From Alloalcanivorax balearicus MACL04 (GTDB lineage Bacteria; Pseudomonadota; Gammaproteobacteria; Pseudomonadales; Alcanivoracaceae), in contig NZ_ARXS01000032.1 of assembly GCF_025532145.1 (NCBI RefSeq), positions 1-54,188 of the forward strand: a stretch of 54,188 nt of DNA. The letters are read 5' to 3'. Of the stretch, positions 1-8,851 are shown piece after piece. Both the position numbers and the translations under genes were made by a program. The notes beneath the pieces are model-generated. The model was not told where the DNA came from, did no database searches, and saw nothing but the letters and a program-made list of their open reading frames with translations. How positions within the stretch are numbered: the stretch's first letter is position 1; every line of letters begins with the position of its first letter.

Positions 1-31
1 TTGCGGGGCACCATAGAATCTCCCACAGCGG
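1..31 (-). repeat. REP-like element, variant form
   Basis: Read on the minus strand, this 31-nt stretch matches positions 28759-28789 with one difference. It begins with the CCGCTGTGGGAG core that is shared by the REP family of this window and then runs into a variant tail (ATTCTATGGTGCCC). It lies just past the 3' end of the leftward DUF815 gene, a usual REP position. The rest of positions 32-106 shows no gene. Confidence 0.6.
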
Positions 32-106
32 TTTCCGGGGCACGTGGAGAGCCGATAAAATTGGTCGGCCACCAGTGGCTCGTGAGCCGCGATTTCGCGC
101 GCCGAA

Positions 107-1003
107 TCAGCTCCGCCGGCCGGCCTGATCGCGGGCGAACTGCCAGGCGATACGTCCGGAACGGGCGCCGCGGGTGCGGGACCACAGCACTGCTTCGTCG
201 CGTAAAGCGGCCGCTTCCCCGTCACTGAATCCAAAATAGCGCAGCCATTGGTCCACGGCGCGCAGATAGTCGTCCTGGGTAAAGGGGTAGAAACTCAGCC
301 ATAGCCCGAACCGCTCGGACAGCGACACTTTTTCCTCGGTGGTGTCGCCGGGATGAATCTCACCGTTCTCGCCGGGGCGGGCCTCCAGATTCTCGCTCAT
401 CTTCTCCGGCAGCAAATGACGCCGGTTGGACGTGGCGTAAATCAGCATGTTGGCGGCGGCACCGGTCAGCGAACCGTCCAGGGCGGTCTTCAGTGCCTTG
501 TAACCGCCTTCACCTTCCTCGAAGGAAAGATCATCGCAAAACAGAATGAAGCGTTCCGGGCGCTGACGGATCAGGGCCACCACCTGGCGCAGATCGGCGA
601 GATCTTCCTTGTCGATTTCGATCAGGCGGAGGCCTTCATCGTGGAACGCCTGCAGGCAGGCCTTCACCAGTGACGACTTGCCGGTACCCCGGGCGCCGGT
701 GAGCAGGACATTGTTGGCGGGCCGGCCGGCGACGAACTGCCGGGTGTTGCGTTCAATCGCCTGCCGTTGGCGGTCCACGTTGCGCAGATCATCGAAGCGG
801 ATCAGCGCGGGATTCTCGATCGGCACCAGGCGGCCGCCACCGAACGGTCCCTGACGCCGTTCCCAGCGATAGGCCGGCGCGTCTTCGGGAAAGGACACTG
901 CAGCGGTGCCGGTGGCGGTCTCCAACGCGTGGGCGATGCGTTCGAGCTGACGATGCAAAGCGGTGAGCAGCGCCTCGTTGGACGAGGGTGAATCCTGAGA
1001 CAT
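107..1003 (-). CDS. DUF815 family AAA ATPase
   Basis: The protein has 298 residues. A P-loop GARGTGKSS lies at about residues 103-111 and a Walker B-like ILFCDDLSF at about 153-161, followed by a sensor-type TSNRRHL near 191. This layout, an N-terminal helical part and then one ATPase core, is that of the DUF815 family, a common bacterial group of cytosolic ATPases without an assigned role. The length fits the family. The gene stands alone, reading leftward, divergent from the small lipoprotein gene. Family membership is from recalled motif patterns; the cellular function is unknown. Confidence 0.85.
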   Translation of the reverse strand: MSQDSPSSNEALLTALHRQLERIAHALETATGTAAVSFPEDAPAYRWERRQGPFGGGRLVPIENPALIRFDDLRNVDRQRQAIERNTRQFVAGRPANNVLLTGARGTGKSSLVKACLQAFHDEGLRLIEIDKEDLADLRQVVALIRQRPERFILFCDDLSFEEGEGGYKALKTALDGSLTGAAANMLIYATSNRRHLLPEKMSENLEARPGENGEIHPGDTTEEKVSLSERFGLWLSFYPFTQDDYLRAVDQWLRYFGFSDGEAAALRDEAVLWSRTRGARSGRIAWQFARDQAGRRS

Positions 1004-1182
1004 GGTGACTCCGTCAATGGGGATAGGATGAAACTCCTATGATGGCGCGGGCCGGTATCCGCCTGTTACCTGAAAACCGCCTAATACTAGCGCGAATACG
1101 ACAGACAAACCTCCCCGCCGGCGCTATTCTGAACCGGTTCGACAACCGTGCAGAATCACTCAGGAAAACGCCAAGGAACAAG

Positions 1183-1545
1183 ATGTCGATCTGGAAACTG
1201 CCCGCTGCTCTGATCATGGTGGCGATGGTAACGGGCTGTGGCCCGTCCGATAACCCGTCCGCGGATGCGGCCTCCGACCAAGCCATCACCACCAATGACG
1301 CCGCCACGGATAATCAGGCCGGCTCTTCCGGCCATAACGCGCCGGTGTTGGACATCGGCACCGAGGAATCCCTGCAACAGTCCCTGGGCCAGGTGCGTTC
1401 GTCACTGCCGGAAGACCAGCGTATCGAATTCGACCAGTCGGTGAAGCTGATTATGGATGTGGAGCCGCAACGATTGCATGGCATGACCGCCGAGCAGGTG
1501 CTGGCGGCCGGGCGCGAACTACACCAGCGGATCAACGGCGGTTGA
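1183..1545 (+). CDS. small lipoprotein, DUF6694-like
   Basis: The 120-residue protein starts with a short hydrophobic segment ending in a lipobox (VTGC, Cys at about 19), so it is probably exported and lipid-anchored. I chose the ATG at 1183 because it has an AAGGA ribosome site 6-7 bases upstream and puts the signal peptide at the N-terminus; the frame is open further upstream without a signal. After a low-complexity linker rich in D, A and N, the C-terminal half is helical (residues about 60-120), resembling small lipoproteins classed as DUF6694. That assignment is from memory and weak. Its 3' end overlaps the convergent glutathione S-transferase gene by 27 bases. Confidence 0.75.
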   Translation: MSIWKLPAALIMVAMVTGCGPSDNPSADAASDQAITTNDAATDNQAGSSGHNAPVLDIGTEESLQQSLGQVRSSLPEDQRIEFDQSVKLIMDVEPQRLHGMTAEQVLAAGRELHQRINGG

Positions 1546-2175
1546 GGACGGCTGATGCTGGTCCTGGGAACGCTGTGCCCGCAGGTAGGCCGGCTCCTGC
1601 TGTGCCCGCTGCCAATAGGCACTGACCCGTGGCGGGAAGTATTGGGACAGGTCGAGTCGTTGGGCCAGTAACAGGGCATAGGCCACGGAAATGTCGGCGG
1701 CGGTGAAGCGGCCGGCGCACAGCCATTCGCGGTCGCTCAAGGCCCGCTCCACGCCTTTCAGGCGCGACAGGAACCAGCGCGTATAATCCTCCGCCACTCG
1801 CGGCAGCCGCCGTTCTTCCGCTTCCAGTTGGGTGTAACGCAGTACCAGTGTCTGCGGGAAGGTCAGCGTGGCCTCACCAAAGTACAGCCAGTTGATCCAG
1901 GCGCCGTATTCGGGATGGTCCGCCGGCAGTGCCAGTGACGAATCGGGTCCGTAGCGGCTCACCAGATAATGAACGATGCCCGAGGATTCGGTCATGCGCG
2001 TGTCGCCGTCCACCAGCAGGGGAATGGTGCCGAGCGGATTTTCCTGCAAATAATCCGGGCATTCGATGCGCGGCGGGAACGGCATCATGTTCAGCTGGTA
2101 GGGCAATTCAAGGGCTTCCAGGGCCCACAGGCAGCGGAACGAGCGGGCGTTGTGACAGTGGTAAAGCGTGATCAT
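1519..2175 (-). CDS. glutathione S-transferase family protein
   Basis: This 218-residue protein has the two-part GST layout. The N-terminal thioredoxin-like fold opens with a YHCHNARSF segment and carries the NPLGTIPLL cis-proline region and the TESSGI glutathione-binding loop at about residue 62-67. The C-terminal half is all helical with the usual FTAADIS motif (about 160). Such cytosolic enzymes conjugate glutathione to electrophiles or serve as isomerases. Its start overlaps the stop of the CaiB-type gene by four bases (ATGA), so it is probably the last gene of the leftward cluster that starts at the thiolase-like gene. The substrate cannot be read from sequence. Confidence 0.88.
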   Translation of the reverse strand: MITLYHCHNARSFRCLWALEALELPYQLNMMPFPPRIECPDYLQENPLGTIPLLVDGDTRMTESSGIVHYLVSRYGPDSSLALPADHPEYGAWINWLYFGEATLTFPQTLVLRYTQLEAEERRLPRVAEDYTRWFLSRLKGVERALSDREWLCAGRFTAADISVAYALLLAQRLDLSQYFPPRVSAYWQRAQQEPAYLRAQRSQDQHQPSSTAVDPLV

Positions 2176-3347
2176 CGACGAGACTCCGTGATGTTGTATT
2201 CGGCCAGCACTTCATCGGTGTGCTGGCCCAGTTGCGGTGCCGGCCGGGCCGGCTGTGGTGCCCGCGCACTGAAACGGGTGGGCAGCGGCATTTCCACGTA
2301 ATCCCCTTCGCTGGGGTGGTGGCGGCGCTGGAACAGGCCGGTGGCCCACAAGTGCTGGTCTTCCAGAACGCGATCAAAGGGACACACCGGCATGGCCGGA
2401 ATCGATGCCGTCCGGCACAGTGTCATCCATTCAGCGGTGGTTTTTTGTGGCGTGCGTTGCGCCATTTCCTTGTAGAGCAGGGAGATGTTGGCGCGGCGCT
2501 CGGGCTGGCTGCTGAACTCCGGCCGTTCGGTGAGTTCCGGACAGCCGAGCAGATCGAGCAGGGTCAGCCAGCAGTGATCGTTGTGGGGGACGATACTGAT
2601 GTGGCCGTCAGCGGTGGGGAAAGGATTGCGGTGCGGGTCCAGTTGCCGGAAATAGCCGGCTTCCTCGCTGGTGGGCGGCTGAAACGTCTGGCCGAATAAA
2701 TGTTCCTGGAACAGAAACTGGGTGAAGGTCTCGAACATGGGGATCTCCACCTGTTGGCCTTCGCCGCTGCGCAGCCGGTGCACCACCGCCGCCAGTACCG
2801 CCTGGCTGGCGTACAAGGCCCCCACCTTGTCGGCGATTACCGAAGGCACATAGCGGGGCTGGCCGCCATCGCCGTCATAGCGGCCGACCAGATCGGTCAT
2901 GCCGCTGGCAGCCTGGATCACGTCATCGTAAGCCTGCAAGCCGGCATAGGGGCCGCCGGAGCCGAAGCCGACACAGTGGGCATAAATAATGTCCGGGCGC
3001 AGCGCTTTGATGCTGGCATAGTCGAAGCCAAGGCGGGCGATGGCATCGGCGCGCACGTTGTGAATGAAGACATCGGCGTCGCCCAGCAGGGCCGCCAGTG
3101 CACGCCGGCCCTGCTCCTGTTTCAGATCCAGCACCACCGACCGTTTGCCGCGATTGGTGGTCACGAACGCCGGCCCCATGCCCGGTGTTTTCGCCGGATC
3201 GCCGGCGATGCGCATGAGATCTCCGGCGGGCGCCTCCACCTTGATCACGTCGGCGCCGAGATCGGCGAGCATCTGTGTGCAATAAGGGCCGAAGATCATC
3301 GTCGTCATGTCGATGATGCGTACGCCCTCGAGCATGCTCTGGGACAT
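2172..3347 (-). CDS. CaiB/BaiF family CoA-transferase
   Basis: The protein has 391 residues, the usual length of class III CoA-transferases, which move CoA between carboxylic acids. The N-terminus (LEGVRIIDMTTMIFGPYCTQMLADLGADVIKVE) is the classical family opening with the CoA-contacting segment, shown here only as the short run VRIIDMTT followed by GADVIKVE. GKRSVVLDLK lies near residue 67 and a helical C-terminal lobe follows. It sits between the GST gene (4-base overlap) and the enoyl-CoA hydratase gene (25-base gap), within a CoA-ester catabolic cluster. It probably activates the acid brought in by the pathway. The acid itself is unknown. Confidence 0.9.
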   Translation of the reverse strand: MSQSMLEGVRIIDMTTMIFGPYCTQMLADLGADVIKVEAPAGDLMRIAGDPAKTPGMGPAFVTTNRGKRSVVLDLKQEQGRRALAALLGDADVFIHNVRADAIARLGFDYASIKALRPDIIYAHCVGFGSGGPYAGLQAYDDVIQAASGMTDLVGRYDGDGGQPRYVPSVIADKVGALYASQAVLAAVVHRLRSGEGQQVEIPMFETFTQFLFQEHLFGQTFQPPTSEEAGYFRQLDPHRNPFPTADGHISIVPHNDHCWLTLLDLLGCPELTERPEFSSQPERRANISLLYKEMAQRTPQKTTAEWMTLCRTASIPAMPVCPFDRVLEDQHLWATGLFQRRHHPSEGDYVEMPLPTRFSARAPQPARPAPQLGQHTDEVLAEYNITESRR

Positions 3348-3372
3348 GATGAATCTCCCGCGGGATGAGCGA

Positions 3373-4176
3373 TCAGCGGCCGGTCCAGACCGGTTCCCGT
3401 TTCTCGATGAAAGCGCGCGGACCTTCCTGGTAGTCCTCGGTGGTCACCAGGTACTCACGGGCTTTGTCGCCAGCGGCGATCAGCGCGGCCTCGTCCAGGT
3501 CATGGGTAAGGCGGGCGATGACCAGACTTTCCTGCACCGCGATCGGCGCATTGGCGGCGATGGTTTCGGCCAGTTCCCGGGCGGTGTCCAGAACCTGGTC
3601 CGCTTCCACCAGCCGGTTTACCAGGCCGAAGTCGTAGGCGCGCCGAGCGTCCAGGGTGTTGCCGGTGGCGATCAGTTCCAGGGCAATGGCACGGGGCAGA
3701 TTGCGGGGCAGGCGATAGAGGCCGCCGGCCAGCGCCACCAGCCCGCGTTTCACCTCCGGCAAACCGAACGCCACCTTGGGGGACGCCACACGCAGGTCGC
3801 AGGTCAAAGCGATTTCCAGACCGCCGGCCAGGGCCAGCCCATTGAGCGCGGCGATCCATACCTTGCGGCGCGGTGAATGAACAAAACCGGCGAAACCGCC
3901 TTCCTTGGTAACCAGCCGATGGGCGTTGCCGGCGGAGATTTCCTTGAGATCGGCGCCGGCGCAGAACACCTTGTCGCCGCTGCCTTGCAGAATCACGGCG
4001 CGGATGTCGTTGTCCGCTTCGGTGGTTTTGACCGCGGCTTCCAGTCCCTGGGCCACGTCGCCGTTGACGGCGTTGCGGGCTTGCGGCCGATTGAGAGTGA
4101 CCAGGGCAATATGATCGCCCAGGCGTTCCAGGGTTACGGCGTTATTGGTGTTATCCGTCATGTGCGCGTTTCTCAT
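3373..4176 (-). CDS. enoyl-CoA hydratase/isomerase family protein
   Basis: This 267-residue crotonase-fold protein has the oxyanion-hole segments CAGADLKE (about 72) and LAGGLEIALTCD, and the second region FGLPEVKRG. Both catalytic glutamates of canonical hydratases are present (in GLEIA and LPEVK), so hydration of a 2-enoyl-CoA is plausible. A second in-frame ATG at 4161 could be the true start, since neither has a strong ribosome site. The gene lies between the CoA-transferase and thiolase-like genes on the same strand with short gaps, which suggests co-transcription and successive steps of one CoA-ester degradation route. Confidence 0.88.
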   Translation of the reverse strand: MRNAHMTDNTNNAVTLERLGDHIALVTLNRPQARNAVNGDVAQGLEAAVKTTEADNDIRAVILQGSGDKVFCAGADLKEISAGNAHRLVTKEGGFAGFVHSPRRKVWIAALNGLALAGGLEIALTCDLRVASPKVAFGLPEVKRGLVALAGGLYRLPRNLPRAIALELIATGNTLDARRAYDFGLVNRLVEADQVLDTARELAETIAANAPIAVQESLVIARLTHDLDEAALIAAGDKAREYLVTTEDYQEGPRAFIEKREPVWTGR

Positions 4177-4197
4177 CCAGGTATTTGGGGTTGGCTG

Positions 4198-5739
4198 CTA
4201 CACGGCTTCTTTGGTGTTGGCCGTCCGCTGTGTGGTCACGCGGAAGTGCAGAAGGTCGTCTTCTCCCGGCATGGCCTCGCCGGCCAGGCCGATGGGGCTG
4301 TTCTCGGGGTCGAGCAGGGCGTTCAGGCTGGTGCGGTCGGAGCCGGGAACACGTGCCATCAAGCGCTCGCCGGTCGGCGTCAGTGCCAGCACCACGGCGT
4401 AGTCCACCTCGCCGGCACGATTGAACAGCGCGGTGAACGTCTCCAGCGTGGCCGGTCCCTGATAGTGTTCCCGCAGCGGCGGCACCGGTCCGCGGCGGGC
4501 ATCGGCTTGCGCCTGCACGCTGTAGTCCTCGGCCAGTGGTGCCGGTGGCGGCCGGTTGGAAAGCACCACGGCATGGTGTTTGGTGACGTATTCACCCTGG
4601 CCATAGAGCAGCCCCTCGCCCGGGGCGCTGTCGCGCAGGCGGCGCACCATGGCGGCGGCGGCGTGGGTCATGTAGTTGTTCATCGGCGCGCCGAAGAAGC
4701 TCAAGCCGCCAGTCACGCTGGGCTCGAAATGCTCGTCCAGGCCGAGAGTGCGGCGGGCCATTTTGGGCACGCAGGGAAAGCAGCTGTACAACTCCAGATG
4801 GCGGAAGCCGCCGACGTCGCCGCCGGCCCACTGCAGCGCGGTTTCCAGCACGGTGTCCTGGGCGTGGGAGCGGTGGAACTGATCCCGTTGCAGATAATCC
4901 TCCGGCTCCACCGCCGCCGCTCCGCCCCAAAGGTGGATCCAGCGCTCCTCGGGAATCCCCATTTCCCTGGCCACGGCGGCGCTGGTCAGCAACAGGGCGG
5001 CGCCCTGATTGACCATCGGATTGGCCACCTGCCACTTGGTGTAGGGCCAGGCCACCGCCCGGTTTTCCGCTGTCGGGGTGATGATCTCCTCGGCGCTCGG
5101 CGTGCGCTCGGACCAGGTATAGGGATTGTCCGCCGCGATGCGGGCCATTCGCGCCCACAGTCGGCCGGATTCCTCCATGGCCGCGCGGGGCGTCTGGCCA
5201 TAGCGGTGAGGCAGGGCGTTTTCGTAGAACGGATACACCGTTGGCGGCATCAGAATGCCGTGTTTGAGCGACAGCGGATGCAGAATGTCCTTGCCGCGCC
5301 GCACCTTCGGCGCCGGATCGCGCGGGGGCCAGGGCAGATCCAGATTCTGTTTCGCCGCCCGTTCCGTGGTGTGCCGGGATTCGGCGCCGACCACCGCCGC
5401 TACCCGGCATTCACCCCGTGCGATGGCCAGGGCGGCCTGATGGAGGTAGTGCAACGGCGATTCCCCGCCCATGGGACCGAGTACCACCCGTTGTGGGCGG
5501 TGTCCCAGCCGTTGGCAGAGCTGCTCCTCGGTATCGGGGTAGGGCCAGGACAACTGGTAGACGATATCCACTGAATCAAGCTGATCCAGCAGGGGCGCGC
5601 CACTGTCCTGTTCGGCCTGGCGCAAAGCGTGTTCCATCAATGCCATTGGCTCGAGTCCCCGCTCCAGATGTCGGGGGCGATCAAGCACTTCACCCACGCC
5701 CACAAGGACGGGAAGACAGCGCGGGTCGGGACTGCTCAT
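4198..5739 (-). CDS. thiolase-like protein (TLP1/acetyl-CoA acetyltransferase family)
   Basis: The 513-residue protein has a thiolase fold core followed by an extra C-terminal domain of about 100 residues, the arrangement of thiolase-like protein 1 (TLP1 additional C-terminal domain). Seen motifs include RGECRVAAVVGAES near residue 110 and LYSCFPCVPK near 330. The usual N-terminal nucleophilic cysteine context of biosynthetic or degradative thiolases is not obvious, so classical thiolysis is uncertain. It is the first gene of the leftward CoA cluster and faces the sigma-54 activator gene. It probably handles a beta-keto or other acyl-CoA of that pathway; a non-catalytic or carrier-like role is also possible. 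Confidence 0.82.
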   Translation of the reverse strand: MSSPDPRCLPVLVGVGEVLDRPRHLERGLEPMALMEHALRQAEQDSGAPLLDQLDSVDIVYQLSWPYPDTEEQLCQRLGHRPQRVVLGPMGGESPLHYLHQAALAIARGECRVAAVVGAESRHTTERAAKQNLDLPWPPRDPAPKVRRGKDILHPLSLKHGILMPPTVYPFYENALPHRYGQTPRAAMEESGRLWARMARIAADNPYTWSERTPSAEEIITPTAENRAVAWPYTKWQVANPMVNQGAALLLTSAAVAREMGIPEERWIHLWGGAAAVEPEDYLQRDQFHRSHAQDTVLETALQWAGGDVGGFRHLELYSCFPCVPKMARRTLGLDEHFEPSVTGGLSFFGAPMNNYMTHAAAAMVRRLRDSAPGEGLLYGQGEYVTKHHAVVLSNRPPPAPLAEDYSVQAQADARRGPVPPLREHYQGPATLETFTALFNRAGEVDYAVVLALTPTGERLMARVPGSDRTSLNALLDPENSPIGLAGEAMPGEDDLLHFRVTTQRTANTKEAV

Positions 5740-5763
5740 GTAGAATCCTTTGTTTCGATATAA

Positions 5764-5784
5764 AAAATCGCCGGGAGCGATTTT
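5764..5784. promoter_or_regulatory. perfect inverted repeat in leader of the thiolase-like gene
   Basis: AAAATCGC at 5764-5771 and GCGATTTT at 5777-5784 form an exact 8-bp stem with a 5-base loop. It ends 25 bases before the start codon of the leftward cluster. It could be an operator or an mRNA hairpin in the leader; sequence alone does not separate these. Confidence 0.4.
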
Positions 5785-5830
5785 CGATGTGGCTTGGGCG
5801 ACAGCCCCAGCAAATCCATCCTTGAGTGTT

Positions 5831-5869
5831 CCTCAGTGAGGATTGGGGATATTCGTCGATTCAGACGAA
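5831..5869. promoter_or_regulatory. two palindromes between divergent thiolase-like and activator genes
   Basis: CCTCAGTGAGG (5831-5841) is a perfect palindrome and TTCGTC-N6-GACGAA (5852-5869) is a second perfect inverted repeat. Both lie in the 284-base divergent region, which suits binding sites for the sigma-54 activator or another regulator controlling either side. Confidence 0.4.
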
Positions 5870-5918
5870 ATTGCACCAAACCGGACCTTTCATCCGGCGG
5901 CGTCCGATTGTGCCGGCG

Positions 5919-5948
5919 TTTACCCTGTTCACGCCGCCCCCCTATACT
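5919..5948 (+). promoter_or_regulatory. putative sigma-70 promoter of the sigma-54 activator gene
   Basis: A -35-like TTTACC (5919-5924) and a -10-like TATACT (5943-5948) are separated by 18 bases. The -10 box lies 76 bases before the ATG of the activator gene. The match is moderate (4/6 and 5/6). Confidence 0.4.
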
Positions 5949-6023
5949 TTCCGCAATCCCACCTCCCGCGGCCCCGCGATGGCGTGGGCCTATCCATGAG
6001 ACCCTGTCTCCGGCGGTACTTGC

Positions 6024-7436
6024 ATGACACAGCTGTTCAGCAAAAACGATAAGAGCGGGCTGACCCGAGACCTGATCGAAGCTCTGTTTCCCATGTTCGA
6101 GCAAGCCAGCGCGGGGGGCATCGCGGTGGACCGGCAGGCGCGGATTACCTGGATCAACGCCAGCTACGCCTCGCTGCTGGGGATCGAGGATCCGACGGCG
6201 GTGATCGGTGAACCGGTACGCCGGGTGATTCCCATGACGCGCATGCCGGAGGTGGTGGAAACCGGCCGCCCCCTGCTGCTGGACATCATGGAATACGAAT
6301 CCCAGCAACTGGTGGTGACGCGACTGCCTTACTTTGACGACAGCGGCAAGGTCATGGGCGCGGTGGCGTTCGTGCTGTACGACGACCTGCAGCCGTTGAC
6401 GCCGCTGGTCAGCAAGTACCGCCGTTTGCACCAGGATCTGGTGGCGGCCCGCAAGGCGCTGGCGAGGAAAAATCGCGGTACGCGTTACAGCCTGGGGGAT
6501 TTCGTCGGCGCCAGCCCGGCGGCCCTCGAGGTCAAGCGTCGGGCCCGGCTGGCGGCGGGGCGGGATATGCCGGTGCTGTTGCTGGGGGAAACCGGTACCG
6601 GAAAGGAAGTGCTGGCCCAGGCCATCCACGCTCTGTCGCGGCGGGCGGACCGTCCCTTCGTCGGCGTCAATGTGGCGGCGATACCGGAAAATCTGCTGGA
6701 GGCGGAATTCTTCGGCGTGGCGCCGGGCGCCTACACCGGCGCAGACCGGCGTACCCGGGACGGCAAATTCCAATTGGCCAATGGCGGCACCCTGTTTCTG
6801 GATGAAGTGGGCGACATGCCGCTGGCTCTGCAAGCCAAGCTGTTGCGGGCGTTACAGGAAGGGGAGATCGAACCGCTGGGCTCCAACAAGGTGGCCCAGG
6901 TGGACGTGCGGGTAATCGCCGCCACCAGCCGTAATCTGGAAACCATGATGGAAGAGGGCCGCTTTCGTTCGGATCTCTATTACCGGCTCAATGTGCTGGA
7001 GATCACCATCCCGCCCCTGCGGGAACGCCTGCCGGATCTGGGCGTGCTGTGTGAAGCGATTCTGGAGGATATCGGGGCCGGTCTGGAGCTGCGTGCCGAG
7101 ATCACCGATGCCGCCGTGTCGGCCCTCAGCAGTTATGACTGGCCCGGTAATGTCCGCGAGTTGCGTAATGTGCTCGAACGGGGCCTGACCATGGGGGAGG
7201 AAACCGGCCTGCTGGACGCCGACGCCATCTTCAAGGTGTTGCCGCGCAAAAGCGGACGCCTGCAACCGGTGGGGGCGGCGCAACCGACCCGTCCGCTGGC
7301 CCAGGTGCTGGCGGAGGCGGAACTCCAGGCCATCGAAGCCGCGCTGGTGGCCAGTCGGGGTAACCGCTCCCGTGCGGCGCGGATACTGGGGATCTCCCGT
7401 TCCGCCCTGTATGAAAAGCTGAATAAGCTGTCCTGA
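6024..7436 (+). CDS. sigma-54-dependent transcriptional activator (PAS-AAA+-Fis)
   Basis: The 470-residue protein has three parts. Residues about 20-125 form a PAS-like sensor; about 160-390 form the AAA+ core with Walker A GETGTGKE (188-195), the sigma-54 contact loop GAYTGA (235-240, Tyr in place of the commoner Phe) and Walker B LFLDE (257-261). A Fis-type helix-turn-helix is at the C-terminus (SRAARILGISRSALYEKL). It is a cytosolic enhancer-binding protein that remodels closed sigma-54 promoters. It lies between the leftward CoA cluster and the TRAP operon, whose promoter fits the -24/-12 consensus, so it very probably senses the transported acid or its CoA product and switches the operon on. 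Confidence 0.93.
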   Translation: MTQLFSKNDKSGLTRDLIEALFPMFEQASAGGIAVDRQARITWINASYASLLGIEDPTAVIGEPVRRVIPMTRMPEVVETGRPLLLDIMEYESQQLVVTRLPYFDDSGKVMGAVAFVLYDDLQPLTPLVSKYRRLHQDLVAARKALARKNRGTRYSLGDFVGASPAALEVKRRARLAAGRDMPVLLLGETGTGKEVLAQAIHALSRRADRPFVGVNVAAIPENLLEAEFFGVAPGAYTGADRRTRDGKFQLANGGTLFLDEVGDMPLALQAKLLRALQEGEIEPLGSNKVAQVDVRVIAATSRNLETMMEEGRFRSDLYYRLNVLEITIPPLRERLPDLGVLCEAILEDIGAGLELRAEITDAAVSALSSYDWPGNVRELRNVLERGLTMGEETGLLDADAIFKVLPRKSGRLQPVGAAQPTRPLAQVLAEAELQAIEAALVASRGNRSRAARILGISRSALYEKLNKLS

Positions 7437-7442
7437 TTCCAA

Positions 7443-7488
7443 GACAGGTGTCCATTTTTTAGGACAAATTCGTTAGACCTTTGTCTAA
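7443..7488. promoter_or_regulatory. likely upstream activator sites for the TRAP operon
   Basis: Clustered inverted repeats lie here: GACA-GG-TGTC (7443-7452), TGTCC-N8-GGACA (7449-7466) and TTAGAC-CTTT-GTCTAA (7473-7488). The last is centred about 92 bases upstream of the -24 element, a usual distance for an enhancer of a sigma-54 activator. The half-sites share a GAC/GTC core. Confidence 0.6.
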
Positions 7489-7571
7489 ATCTGTTCTGAA
7501 TTCCGGACACTTTTATGAAAAGGAATCACCGGAAAACTCATACCTCTTTGTTTTTAAAGGGTTTTCTGGTC

Positions 7572-7587
7572 TGGCACGGTGCCTGCT
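7572..7587 (+). promoter_or_regulatory. sigma-54 (-24/-12) promoter of dctPQM
   Basis: TGGCACG, four bases, then CTGCT matches the consensus TGGCACG-N4-TTGCW at all but one position, with the invariant GG (7573-7574) and GC (7585-7586) exactly ten bases apart. It is 70 bases before the dctP start codon. Confidence 0.85.
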
Positions 7588-7656
7588 AGTTGGTGTGCGC
7601 AGAAGGTGGGAACAACCACCCCGACAATCGCACAACAACAAAGAAGGATTCTCTTC

Positions 7657-8757
7657 ATGTCGCTCAAGCAACAGCTCTCGAATCTCGGGCGCGGTGCCAC
7701 TTTCGCCGCTCTTTTTTCCGCCACGGTGATGTCCGCCAGTCTGATCAGCGGTCAGGCCGTGGCGGAAGAGAAAATACGCTGGCAGGTACCGCTGGCGTTC
7801 CCTTCCCACCTGGTCGGCCTGACCACCCCGATCAAACATCTCTCGGACAACCTGAAAGCGATTTCCGGCGGCGATATTCAACTGCGTTACTACGAGCCCG
7901 GCGAACTGGTGCCGCCGTTTGAAATCATGGACGCCGTCAGTGAGGGCAAGTACCCGGCGGGCTACACCTGGGTCGGCTACGATCAGGGCACCATTCCGGC
8001 TCTGCCACTGTACTCGGGCGCCCCGTTCAACATGGAGCCGCCCGCCTATCTGGCCTGGTACTACGAAGGTGATGGCAAGGCGCTGTTGGAGGAGATCTAC
8101 GACGAGCGCAACATCCACCCGATGCTGTGCAGCATCATCGGCCCCGAGGGCGCGGGCTGGTTCGCCAAGCCGATCAGTGAACTCAAGGACATCGAGGGGC
8201 TGCGGATCCGTTTCGCCGGTATCGGCGGCAAGGTGCTGGAAGAACTGGGCGCCTCCGTCACCATGATCCCCGGCGGCGAGCTGTATCAGTCCCTGGAGCG
8301 CAAGACCATCGACGCCACCGAGTTCTCCCAGCCCGCCATCGACAAGATGCTGGGCCTGGATCAGATCATCAAGAACTACGTGATGCCGGGCTGGCACCAG
8401 ACCCTCACCACTTCTCATCTGCTGGTGAACAAGGAAGCCTGGAACAAGCTCAAGCCGGAAAGCCGCGCCTTGATCGAAATGGGCTGCGAGTCCGCTGTTC
8501 TCAAGGGATTTGCCCAGAGCGAATGGGCACAGCCCACCGCCCTGCGGGAATACCAGAAGGAAGGCGTCACCGCCCAGACCCTGCCGGAACCGGTGTTGCG
8601 TGAATTGGAGAAGGTCACCAACAAGGTGCTCGATGACATGGCCGCCAAGGACGCCATGTTCAAGCGTGTGCTCACCAGTCAGCGTGAGTTCATGAAGCAT
8701 CACGCCATCTGGCACAGCAAAGGGTATCTGCCGCGGGATTTCTATCAGTACGACTGA
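7657..8757 (+). CDS. dctP: TRAP transporter substrate-binding protein DctP
   Basis: The 366-residue protein is exported by a Sec signal peptide with a cleavage site after AVA (about residue 35). It is then a DctP-fold solute receptor. The segment LKDIEGLRIRFAG (about 180) holds the conserved arginine that in this family binds the ligand carboxylate. The start at 7657 was chosen for its AAGAAGGA ribosome site and because it puts the signal peptide first; the open frame begins 78 bases earlier. It is the first gene of a sigma-54-controlled dctPQM operon. The ligand is probably an organic acid feeding the neighbouring CoA enzymes, but its identity is unknown. Confidence 0.93.
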   Translation: MSLKQQLSNLGRGATFAALFSATVMSASLISGQAVAEEKIRWQVPLAFPSHLVGLTTPIKHLSDNLKAISGGDIQLRYYEPGELVPPFEIMDAVSEGKYPAGYTWVGYDQGTIPALPLYSGAPFNMEPPAYLAWYYEGDGKALLEEIYDERNIHPMLCSIIGPEGAGWFAKPISELKDIEGLRIRFAGIGGKVLEELGASVTMIPGGELYQSLERKTIDATEFSQPAIDKMLGLDQIIKNYVMPGWHQTLTTSHLLVNKEAWNKLKPESRALIEMGCESAVLKGFAQSEWAQPTALREYQKEGVTAQTLPEPVLRELEKVTNKVLDDMAAKDAMFKRVLTSQREFMKHHAIWHSKGYLPRDFYQYD

Positions 8758-8851
8758 TCCGACAGTACGACTGACCCGAACCGGATAACCCCCGGGGCAG
8801 GCACCGTCCGGTGCCTGCTGATGTCATTTGCTTTCCGATGCAGAGGTGACC

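Noticed and set aside
3877-5574. A 565-codon frame opposite the hydratase and thiolase-like genes
   Set aside because: It is antisense to two well supported genes, its translation lacks any family motif, and long antisense frames are common at this GC content.
5804-5817. A minus-strand GG-N10-GC that could be a second sigma-54 promoter for the thiolase-like gene
   Set aside because: Only the GG and GC agree; the other consensus bases do not match, so it is not better than chance in such GC-rich DNA.
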